From positions 7,624 to 27,361 of the forward strand of contig PALW01000056.1 in assembly GCA_002710745.1 (NCBI GenBank): a stretch of DNA of 19,738 nt, in the 5' to 3' direction. Position 1 is the stretch's first letter; every line of letters begins with the position of its first letter. The position numbers and the translations under genes were made by a program. The notes beneath the pieces were generated by a model. It was not told where the DNA came from and did not search any database. It worked only from the letters and a program-made list of their open reading frames with translations. Source of the DNA: Porticoccaceae bacterium. GTDB lineage: Bacteria > Pseudomonadota > Gammaproteobacteria > Pseudomonadales > Porticoccaceae. Positions 13,797 through 19,738 of the stretch are shown one piece after another.

Positions 13797-14585
13797 TTAT
13801 CCTTTAAGTTCATGGTTAAGTTTATCTGTTACTAACATGCAACCTGGTGAATGAGTAATACATATTGGGGGAGCAGCATTTTGTATTGCAACTTGTGGCG
13901 TCACCCCGCATGCCCAAAAGACTGGTAATTCATCGGATTTGATGGTAACTCGATCTCCAAAATCAGGAGCATTTAAATCAAAAATCCCAATTTGTTTTGG
14001 ATCACCAACATGGATGGGTTCGCCATGCACATTGGGGAACTGTCCAGTTATTTTTTTTACCAAAGGTATATCATTTTGCTTAAATGGGCGCATGCTCACT
14101 ACCATTTTCCCAAAAAAATTTTTAGTGCGCACACACTCAATATTAGTTTTGTACATTGGAACATTGACGTTTTCAGTTATGTTTCTGATTTCAATATTAT
14201 TTTCCAGCAATGCCTCTTCAAAAGAAAAGGAGCATCCCAGTAAAAACGACACATAATTCTGAGACCAAAGGGATTTAATATTAGTTTCTTCAGAAGAAAG
14301 ATTCCCATATTTAAAAACACGGTATTTAGTTAAGTCTGTCCTGATATCAATATCTACTCCTAAATAATCCATTTTGAATTCTCCAGGTTTTGATTTGTAA
14401 ACAATCGGACAAGGTTTTACATTTAGGTTACAAAAATCATCAAATTCTTCGGCCCATTTTTCTTCAAGAATTACCAGATTACATTGAACATAACCACTAC
14501 ATAAGCCACTAGTTGTGCCTGTAAATATCTCTGACCTTATATCTTGACGCAAAAGAGATGGACTCTTGTAGTTAGTGTTGATCAT
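13797..14585 (-). CDS. DUF1445 / D-glutamate cyclase-family protein (putative hydro-lyase)
   Basis: A 262-residue DUF1445 protein, the family of B. subtilis YcsI and of the N-terminal half of mammalian D-glutamate cyclase; often labelled putative hydro-lyase. Signature blocks are GTTSGLCSGYVQCNL (23-37), FCNLNVKPCPIV (51-62), VSMRPF, and the C-terminal WACGVTPQVAIQNAAPP and ITHSPGCMLVTD. The ATG at 14585 is used; a GTG at 14594 would add three residues. The start overlaps the last 14 bases of proS, in a different frame, so translation may be coupled to proS. It precedes pxpA by 14 bases, as ycsI neighbours the ycsF/kipI/kipA genes in Bacillus. The second cyclase half, DUF4392, is at the end of the same operon, fused to PxpC. 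Likely role: D-glutamate to 5-oxo-proline. Family is certain, the reaction is inferred. Confidence 0.9.
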   Translation of the reverse strand: MINTNYKSPSLLRQDIRSEIFTGTTSGLCSGYVQCNLVILEEKWAEEFDDFCNLNVKPCPIVYKSKPGEFKMDYLGVDIDIRTDLTKYRVFKYGNLSSEETNIKSLWSQNYVSFLLGCSFSFEEALLENNIEIRNITENVNVPMYKTNIECVRTKNFFGKMVVSMRPFKQNDIPLVKKITGQFPNVHGEPIHVGDPKQIGIFDLNAPDFGDRVTIKSDELPVFWACGVTPQVAIQNAAPPICITHSPGCMLVTDKLNHELKG

Positions 14586-16308
14586 TAAGCCCACTTGCGT
14601 TCATCAAAAATTCTTTAATGTCTTTAATTTTAATATTCTGCGATGTGTCTGATGTTCTGTGTTGATACTCAATATTACCTTCTTTCAAACCTCTATCTCC
14701 TATAATAATTCGATGAGGAATTCCGATGAGCTCAACATCAGCAAGCATGTTTCCGAGCCTTTTGTTTTTCTGATCCATTAAAAGAACATCAAAACTCATT
14801 TCAGTGAGTTCGTCGTGAAGCGTCGTTGCAGCTATATTGACATCCTGAGACTTTTCCATATTTATTGGCACGATCGCAATTGAAAATGGAGATAGACTGT
14901 CTGTCCAAATTATACCTTTACTGTCATGATTTTGTTCTATTGCAGCTGCGACAATTCTGCCTATTCCAATTCCGTAGCAACCCATATGAATGTATTTATC
15001 TTTTCCATTTTCGTCTAAAATTTTCGCATTCATCGATTCACTATACTTTGTGCCGAGCTGAAAAATATGACCTACTTCAATACCTCTTTTTATGAGCAGC
15101 TTTCCGTTCCCATCAGGGCTTAGCTCCCCTTGCAAAACATTACGGATATCTGCTACTTTAAATATAGAGCAGTCTGTCCAATTTACGTTGACAAGATGCT
15201 TATTATCTTGATTAGCACCACAAACGAAGTTTTTCATTTCATGAGCGGCTGAATCAACGATCACTTTTATTTTTATATCCACAGGACCAATTGATCCCTT
15301 GTCACAACCGACTAAATTTTTAATTTCTTCATCTGATGCAAATTCTAATGCTCCAGAAATTCCGAGTTCTTTAATAGTTTTTAGCTCATTTAATTGATGG
15401 TCGCCTCGAAGTATCAAGGCAAAAAACACTTCCTCTGTATCATTAGTGATTTTCACTATTAGGGATTTAATGGTTTTTTCTAGTTGTACATTTAAAAATT
15501 TTGATAGTTGTTCCATTGTATGAATATTTGGCGTATCAACCTTACTGATCGATTTGCAAATTTCAGCATTCAAATCTCTTTTACTTTTAATTATGGATGT
15601 CGCTTTTTCGATATTGGCGGCATAGTCGCTTGAATCTGAGAATGCAATTGCATCCTCGCCCGATTCAGCAAGCACCATGAACTCGTGTGATTGAGTGCCA
15701 CCGATACTGCCAGTATCAGCGATCACTGCACGGAATTTGAGACCAGATCGCTCGAATATTTTCTTGTATGTTTCATACATAACATCATAAGTTTTTGTTA
15801 AACAGGATTCAGAGTCATGGAATGAATAAGCATCTTTCATACAGAACTCTCGTGTTCTCATGACGCCAAATCGTGGTCGTCTTTCATCTCTAAATTTTGT
15901 TTGTATCTGATATAAATTCAAGGGCAGTTGCTTGTAGCTACTGATTTCATTTCTGACAATATCTGTGATGACTTCCTCATGCGTGGGGCCTAGACAAAAG
16001 TCTCGTTCATGACGATCTTTGAAGCGCATGAGCTCAGGCCCAAACTCACTCCATCTTCCTGATTCTTCCCAGAGATCCGATGGTTGAGCAGTGGGCATCA
16101 AGAGTTCTAGTGCTCCTGATTTATTCATTTCTTGTCTTACAATCGATTCTACCTTTCTGAAAACTTTCAACCCAAGTGGCAACCAACTATAAAGGCCGGC
16201 TGCTGTTTTCCTTATCATTCCAGAACGCAGCATTAGTTTATGACTGATAATCTCAGCTTCAGCTGGATCATCTTTTATGGTTTTTATTAAAAAGTGGCTA
16301 GCTCGCAT
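14572..16308 (-). CDS. proS: prolyl-tRNA synthetase
   Basis: A 578-residue bacterial-type (ProS type 1) class II synthetase that charges tRNA-Pro. Visible blocks in order: MRASHFLIKTIKDDPAEAE start, RKTAAGLYSWLPLGLKVFRK, the motif-2 region KFRDERRPRFGVMRTREFCM, the insertion/editing domain at about residues 225-400 (FFALILRGDHQLNELKT) that hydrolyses Ala-tRNA-Pro, motif 3 with MGCYGIGIGRIVAAAIEQ, and the anticodon-binding domain with KRLGNMLADVELIGIPHR. It is full length. No Shine-Dalgarno sequence is evident before the ATG at 16308, only an A-rich stretch. Its stop lies inside the start of the DUF1445 gene, so it opens the 5-oxoproline operon, which is an unusual place for a tRNA synthetase. 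It is divergent from the fmdB-aspS operon. Confidence 0.97.
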   Translation of the reverse strand: MRASHFLIKTIKDDPAEAEIISHKLMLRSGMIRKTAAGLYSWLPLGLKVFRKVESIVRQEMNKSGALELLMPTAQPSDLWEESGRWSEFGPELMRFKDRHERDFCLGPTHEEVITDIVRNEISSYKQLPLNLYQIQTKFRDERRPRFGVMRTREFCMKDAYSFHDSESCLTKTYDVMYETYKKIFERSGLKFRAVIADTGSIGGTQSHEFMVLAESGEDAIAFSDSSDYAANIEKATSIIKSKRDLNAEICKSISKVDTPNIHTMEQLSKFLNVQLEKTIKSLIVKITNDTEEVFFALILRGDHQLNELKTIKELGISGALEFASDEEIKNLVGCDKGSIGPVDIKIKVIVDSAAHEMKNFVCGANQDNKHLVNVNWTDCSIFKVADIRNVLQGELSPDGNGKLLIKRGIEVGHIFQLGTKYSESMNAKILDENGKDKYIHMGCYGIGIGRIVAAAIEQNHDSKGIIWTDSLSPFSIAIVPINMEKSQDVNIAATTLHDELTEMSFDVLLMDQKNKRLGNMLADVELIGIPHRIIIGDRGLKEGNIEYQHRTSDTSQNIKIKDIKEFLMNASGLNDQH

Positions 16309-16475
16309 GAATTTTTTTGCTTTTGCTTTGTAACATTTGAGATATATTACCTTTGTTAATATCTATCATCCATCGATTTATGGCGCAATCAAATTATTCT
16401 ATATCGGTACTCGCTAATGTATACTGCCGCAATTCAGATCCAGCAAAGCTATTGAAAGAAAAGATTGAGGGAAAA
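16309..16475. promoter_or_regulatory. divergent promoter region between proS and the fmdB-type gene
   Basis: These 167 bases separate two operons read outward, so promoters in both directions are expected. For the plus strand, TATACT (16420-16425) is a five-of-six match to a -10 box about 50 bases before the fmdB-type start, but no good -35 is present. For proS, the minus strand has TTAACA (about 16354-16359), a five-of-six -35, with only a poor -10 downstream. An in-frame TTG-led extension upstream of the FmdB start has no ribosome site and is not considered coding. Confidence 0.4.
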
Positions 16476-16802
16476 ATGCCGATTTATGAGTACCGTTGTC
16501 AGAGCTGTGGGCATCAATTTGATAAACTTCAAAAAATAAGTGATGCCTTATTAGTGGATTGTCCCGCATGCGGTAAATCGTCACTAAAAAAACTTGTCTC
16601 AGCTGCTGGTTTTCGTTTAACGGGAAGCGGATGGTATGAAACTGATTTTAAAAATAATAATAAAAAATCAAATGATAAAGTAGCCGAAAAAGGGGATGTA
16701 AGTAAGAAATCTTCGACTGATAACCCTTCCGGTGAGAAAAAAAAGAAAGATGCTCTAAATGAAAGTAAATCTGATGTTACTGAATCTAAAGCAACAACAT
16801 AA
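16476..16802 (+). CDS. FmdB-family zinc ribbon protein
   Basis: A 108-residue protein beginning MPIYEYRCQSCGHQF, the hallmark of FmdB/CxxC_CxxC_SSSS zinc ribbons. Cys 8, 11, 29 and 32 (CQSC and CPAC) should bind one zinc ion. GFRLTGSGWYETDFK follows, typical of the family, and then a low-complexity Lys/Ser/Asp-rich tail of about 50 residues. The start is set by GAGGGAAAA directly before the ATG; a longer frame from 16353 lacks a ribosome site and family similarity. The family was named as a putative regulator of formamidase in Methylophilus; its role in Gammaproteobacteria is unknown. It sits 22 bases before aspS, the usual neighbour, in one operon. Confidence 0.92.
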   Translation: MPIYEYRCQSCGHQFDKLQKISDALLVDCPACGKSSLKKLVSAAGFRLTGSGWYETDFKNNNKKSNDKVAEKGDVSKKSSTDNPSGEKKKKDALNESKSDVTESKATT

Positions 16803-16824
16803 CTTAATTATTGAGATGAATGAT

Positions 16825-18594
16825 ATGTTTAGAACAAGCTACTGTGGTCTACTAACAAGTGAGCATGTCGGCGAAGAAGTGACTCTATCTGGTTGGGTTG
16901 ATCGCCGAAGAGATCATGGGGGAGTAATTTTCATTGATCTGAGAGATCGTGAGGGGATTGCTCAAGTTGTCTTTGATCCTGATGCGGAACAGCACTTTCA
17001 GTTGGCAGATAGTTTACGATCTGAGTATGTTATCAAAGTAACTGGAACTGTCCGGAAAAGATCGACAGAAACGATAAATTCTAACATGCGGACCGGAGAG
17101 ATTGAGATTTATGGGACTTTTCTGGAGGTTTATAATACCGCATTAACACCGCCATTTCAGTTAGACAATCATGTGAGTGTGGGAGAAGATGTTCGATTAA
17201 AATACAGGTACATGGATCTTCGACGAAGCGAAATGCAGAAAAATTTGAGATTTCGATCAGAAGTCACTTCTACGATAAGAAATTATCTTGCGACAAACGA
17301 ATTTCTGGATATTGAAACTCCAATAATGACAAGGGCAACACCCGAGGGTGCAAGAGATTATTTGATTCCTTCGCGAACTCATCCGGGTAGTTTTTTTGCA
17401 ATGCCTCAATCACCTCAACTTTTTAAACAGCTATTAATGATTGCTGGATTTGATCGTTACTATCAAATAGCAAAGTGTTTCAGGGACGAGGATTTGAGAG
17501 CTGACAGACAGCCTGAATTTACACAGATAGATATTGAAGCTTCGTTTATTGAGGAGGAGGATATTCTTAATTTAGCAGAAGAAATGGTCAAAAAGGTTTT
17601 TAAAGATCATATGGATATAAATTTATCATCATTCCCTCGTATGACCTACGACTATGCAATGGATAAATATGGATCAGATAAACCTGACCTGCGCATTCCT
17701 CTCGAGTTAGTTGACATCAAGGACCTGCTCCGAGATATCGAGTTTAAAGTGTTTTCAGGGCCGGCTAATGATCCAGAATGCAGAGTTTCGGCTCTTATGG
17801 TGCCTGGGGGAGGAGTCTTATCTAGGAAACAAATTGATGATTACACCAAATATGTAAGTAATTTCGGTGCAAAAGGATTGGCTTGGATAAAAGTTAACTC
17901 AATTGCAGATGGAATAGGTGGTTTGCAGTCTCCAATTATAAAGTTCCTAGGAGATGAAGTAACGATGGAGATAATGACGCGACTGGGAGTATCTGACGGT
18001 GACATTGTTTTTTTCGGAGCGGATAAATATTCAATAGTCTCAGAGTCTTTGGGAGCTTTGCGCTCAAAACTTGTCGAAGATCTTGATCTCTACACTGATG
18101 ATTGGTGCCCGATGTGGGTGACTGATTTCCCGATGTTTGAGAAAACTGATTCAGGAGATTTAACGCCTCTCCATCATCCGTTTACTTCCCCATCATGTGA
18201 CTCTGAATGCCTTAAAAACGATCCGGAGAAGGCTTTATCTAGGGCTTATGATCTCGTTCTTAATGGGGTTGAATTAGGTGGAGGATCCATCCGAATTAGT
18301 GATCAGAAAATTCAATCAGTGGTTTTTGATATTTTAGGAATAAATGAAGATGAGCAAAAAGTAAAGTTTGGGTTTCTTCTTGATGCGTTAAAGCAAGGTG
18401 CTCCGCCTCATGGAGGAATAGCATTTGGATTGGATAGACTGATTATGCTGCTAACTGGCTCTAGCTCAATTAGAGATGTTATTGCATTTCCCAAAACACA
18501 ATCTGCGGCGTGCCTGTTAACGGATGCTCCTGGCTCAGTTGATAACGCGCAATTAACTGATCTAAGTATTCGAACTTTACATCAAAAAGCGTAG
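16825..18594 (+). CDS. aspS: aspartyl-tRNA synthetase
   Basis: A 589-residue bacterial AspRS, a class II synthetase that charges tRNA-Asp. Order of blocks: N-terminal OB-fold anticodon domain with WVDRRRDHGGVIFIDLRDR (24-42), the catalytic core with YRYMDLRR, motif 2 CFRDEDLRADRQPEFTQ (about 217-233), the bacterial insertion (GAD) domain in the middle, LHHPFTSP, and motif 3 GIAFGLDRLIMLLTG near the C-terminus followed by IRDVIAFPKTQSA. I take ATG at 16825, giving the usual MFRTSYCG start, with TGAG nine or so bases upstream; ATG at 16816 is possible and the TTG/ATG starts further upstream overlap the fmdB-type gene. It lies 22 bases after that gene and 8 bases before yebC, the usual gammaproteobacterial arrangement. 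Confidence 0.97.
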   Translation: MFRTSYCGLLTSEHVGEEVTLSGWVDRRRDHGGVIFIDLRDREGIAQVVFDPDAEQHFQLADSLRSEYVIKVTGTVRKRSTETINSNMRTGEIEIYGTFLEVYNTALTPPFQLDNHVSVGEDVRLKYRYMDLRRSEMQKNLRFRSEVTSTIRNYLATNEFLDIETPIMTRATPEGARDYLIPSRTHPGSFFAMPQSPQLFKQLLMIAGFDRYYQIAKCFRDEDLRADRQPEFTQIDIEASFIEEEDILNLAEEMVKKVFKDHMDINLSSFPRMTYDYAMDKYGSDKPDLRIPLELVDIKDLLRDIEFKVFSGPANDPECRVSALMVPGGGVLSRKQIDDYTKYVSNFGAKGLAWIKVNSIADGIGGLQSPIIKFLGDEVTMEIMTRLGVSDGDIVFFGADKYSIVSESLGALRSKLVEDLDLYTDDWCPMWVTDFPMFEKTDSGDLTPLHHPFTSPSCDSECLKNDPEKALSRAYDLVLNGVELGGGSIRISDQKIQSVVFDILGINEDEQKVKFGFLLDALKQGAPPHGGIAFGLDRLIMLLTGSSSIRDVIAFPKTQSAACLLTDAPGSVDNAQLTDLSIRTLHQKA

Positions 18595-18602
18595 ATCGAA
18601 TC

Positions 18603-19358
18603 ATGGCAGGACATAGCAAATGGGCTAATATTAAACATCGTAAAGCAGCTCAAGATGCAAAAAGAGGTAAAATATTTACCAAGATAATACGAGAACTAGT
18701 TGTTGCATCGAAAGCAGGGACTCCAAATCCTGAGGATAACCCTAGGTTGCGTGCCGCTGTAGAGAAAGCTCTAGGTGCGAACATGAAGCGAGATACAATT
18801 GATAAGGCGATTGCAAGGGGTGCTGGTGTTGGTGAGGGGGACGCTTATGAGGAGATTGTCTATGAGGGTTATGCGCCAGGAGGTGTCGCCGTCTTAGTTG
18901 AATGTATGACCGATAACCGAAATAGAACTGTTGGAGAGGTGAGGCATAGTTTTACTAAAAAAGGTGGTAATTTAGGAACAGATGGATCAGTGGCCTATCT
19001 TTTTAAACGTTTAGGATTTTGCACCTTTTCCGAACTTTGTGATGAAGATTCACTTCTAGAAGCGTCATTAGAACTTGGTGCAGAGGATTTTCTTAATAAT
19101 GATGATGGCTCCTTCACTACTGTAACTGAATGGGAGAGTCTAATCGCGACCAAAGAACGGCTCGTCGAGAAAGGCTTCAGTGTGCTCGATTTTGAGGTTG
19201 TAAGAAAAGCTGAACTGGAGGTGGAAATTGATTTTAAAAATGCCGAGAATCTTTTAAGTTTAGTTGACATATTAGAAGACCTTGATGATGTCCAAAATGT
19301 TTTCACAAATGCGCATATCGCTGAAGATATTTTGATCAAACTTAGTGAAAACGATTAG
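18603..19358 (+). CDS. yebC: YebC/PmpR/TACO1-family protein
   Basis: A 251-residue YebC-family protein beginning MAGHSKWANIKHRKAAQDAK. Also visible are RLRAAVEKALGANMKRDTID, YEGYAPGGVAVLVECMTDN, NRTVGEVRHSFTKKGGNLG and the C-terminal LEDLDDVQNVFTNAHI. Family members bind DNA as transcription regulators (PmpR) in some bacteria, while the mitochondrial homologue TACO1 and recent bacterial work point to relief of ribosome stalling at proline-rich stretches. It is the third gene of the fmdB-aspS-yebC group, eight bases after aspS. In many Gammaproteobacteria ruvC follows; here an unrelated repeat protein follows instead. Length is normal and no motif is broken. Confidence 0.95.
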   Translation: MAGHSKWANIKHRKAAQDAKRGKIFTKIIRELVVASKAGTPNPEDNPRLRAAVEKALGANMKRDTIDKAIARGAGVGEGDAYEEIVYEGYAPGGVAVLVECMTDNRNRTVGEVRHSFTKKGGNLGTDGSVAYLFKRLGFCTFSELCDEDSLLEASLELGAEDFLNNDDGSFTTVTEWESLIATKERLVEKGFSVLDFEVVRKAELEVEIDFKNAENLLSLVDILEDLDDVQNVFTNAHIAEDILIKLSEND

Positions 19359-19396
19359 ATTAAATAATGATTAATTTAAATAAAAGTTAGTTAACG

Positions 19397-19437
19397 AGTA
19401 GTCAAAAAAGGGGAAAGAGATGAAAGTAGTCAAAAAA
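19397..19437 (+). repeat. 13-base direct repeat flanking a start codon
   Basis: AGTAGTCAAAAAA occurs at 19397-19409 and again at 19425-19437, 28 bases apart. The first copy is upstream of the ribosome site GGGGAAAGAG; the second begins two bases after the ATG of the repeat protein. This looks like a small local duplication or a translational control element. Confidence 0.6.
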
Positions 19438-19738
19438 ACAAAGGCGTACACTATTTATAAGAAGGCTTCAGGCCGATTTGCAGTGAAAGATGCAGATAAC
19501 AAGTGGATCAATGCAGAAGCAAAAGTAAAAATACTTGTAGATGAAGACTTTATAAAAGCATTTGTTCCACCAGTAAAAGAGGTTGTTGTTGAAGCTCCGG
19601 TTGCTGAGGAGGTTGCAGAGGCTCCGGTTGCTGAGGAGGTTGCAGAGGCTCCAGTTGCTGAGGAGGTTGCAGAGGCTCCAGTTGTTGAGGAGGTTGCAGA
19701 GGCTCCGGTTGCTGAGGAGGTTGCAGAGGCTCCGGTTG
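19420..19738 (+). CDS. hypothetical protein with Glu/Ala/Val/Pro 9-residue tandem repeats (3' end outside window)
   Basis: I do not recognise a named family. The frame opens at ATG 19420 after a strong ribosome site (AGGGGAAAGAG) and stays open to the window end, so at least 106 residues are coded. Residues 1 to about 57 form a small basic domain (MKVVKKTKAYTIYKKASGRF, then KWINAEAKVKILVDEDFIKA). From residue 58 a perfect-length repeat EAPVAEEVA begins: five full copies and part of a sixth, with one Ala-to-Val change in copy four. The tail is acidic and likely an extended, flexible linker of the Ala/Pro/Glu type; no signal peptide or membrane helix is visible. It is 61 bases after yebC in the same direction. 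The basic head and acidic, variable-number tail may suggest nucleic-acid or ribosome association, but this is a guess. Confidence 0.8.
   Translation, partial: MKVVKKTKAYTIYKKASGRFAVKDADNKWINAEAKVKILVDEDFIKAFVPPVKEVVVEAPVAEEVAEAPVAEEVAEAPVAEEVAEAPVVEEVAEAPVAEEVAEAPV
19591..19738 (+). repeat. 27-base in-frame tandem repeat, over five copies
   Basis: Units start at 19591, 19618, 19645, 19672 and 19699, with a partial sixth from 19726 cut by the window end. Each unit encodes EAPVAEEVA. Units differ by only a few bases (GAA/GAG in the first codon, CCG/CCA, and GCT/GTT in unit four), so the array is young or kept uniform by slippage. Because it lies at the edge, the true copy number is unknown. 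Confidence 0.97.

Noticed and set aside
14586..14594. GTG start for the DUF1445 gene
   Set aside because: The ATG nine bases later gives the normal protein length; neither has a strong ribosome site, so the choice is modest and noted in the entry.
16353..16475. N-terminal extension of the FmdB-type protein
   Set aside because: No ribosome site, no similarity to the family, and the MPIYEYRC start at 16476 has a clear GAGGG upstream.
16759..16824. Longer aspS start overlapping the fmdB-type gene
   Set aside because: The extra residues are translated from the fmdB tail in another frame; AspRS proteins start at the MFRTSYCG position.
19363..19384. Terminator after yebC
   Set aside because: TTAAAT and ATTTAA can pair around a short loop, but the stem is only six A-T pairs and no T-run follows.
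19591..19738. CRISPR-like array
   Set aside because: The units abut with no spacers, keep the reading frame and encode a peptide repeat, so this is a coding tandem repeat.

Overview
The window is AT-rich, tightly packed bacterial chromosome with intergenic gaps that are mostly under 150 bases. The fmdB-type gene, aspS and yebC run in the order usual for Gammaproteobacteria, and the housekeeping proteins read as gammaproteobacterial. A streamlined, probably marine, heterotrophic gammaproteobacterium is my inference; there is no rRNA to confirm it. I see no tRNA, rRNA, mobile element, phage gene or CRISPR array.

Layout. (1) 1-3468, plus strand: a lipid/acyl-CoA oxidation operon with two different acyl-CoA dehydrogenases (the first cut by the left edge), a zinc-free quinone oxidoreductase-like protein and a small YbjQ/UPF0145 protein. 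(2) 3490-4602, minus strand: a PlsC-like acyltransferase and a DedA membrane protein whose natural start codon appears to be missing. (3) 4686-10432, minus strand: D-amino acid aminotransferase (dat), alanine racemase (alr) and the giant proline-oxidising enzyme putA, 11-24 bases apart. (4) 10577-16308, minus strand: proS, a DUF1445 D-glutamate cyclase-family protein, pxpA, pxpB, and a pxpC gene fused to a DUF4392 D-glutamate cyclase-family domain, all overlapping or nearly touching. (5) 16476-19738, plus strand: an FmdB-type zinc ribbon gene, aspS, yebC, and the start of a protein with perfect 9-residue tandem repeats that runs off the right edge.

The most interesting part is regions 3 and 4. 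Mammalian D-glutamate cyclase (DGLUCY) carries DUF1445 and DUF4392 in one chain. Here the two halves are separate: DUF1445 opens the 5-oxoprolinase operon and DUF4392 is welded to the C-terminus of 5-oxoprolinase subunit C. This suggests a route in which D-glutamate is cyclised to 5-oxoproline and handed to PxpABC for ATP-driven opening to glutamate. The neighbouring Dat (D-Ala + 2-oxoglutarate to pyruvate + D-Glu), Alr (L-Ala/D-Ala) and PutA (Pro to Glu) would all feed the same glutamate pool. The pathway is inferred from domain content and order. The stereochemistry is unresolved, because known PxpABC acts on 5-oxo-L-proline while DGLUCY makes the D form. No transporter or dedicated regulator is visible in the cluster, which fits recycling of internal D-amino acids, such as peptidoglycan fragments, at least as well as uptake.
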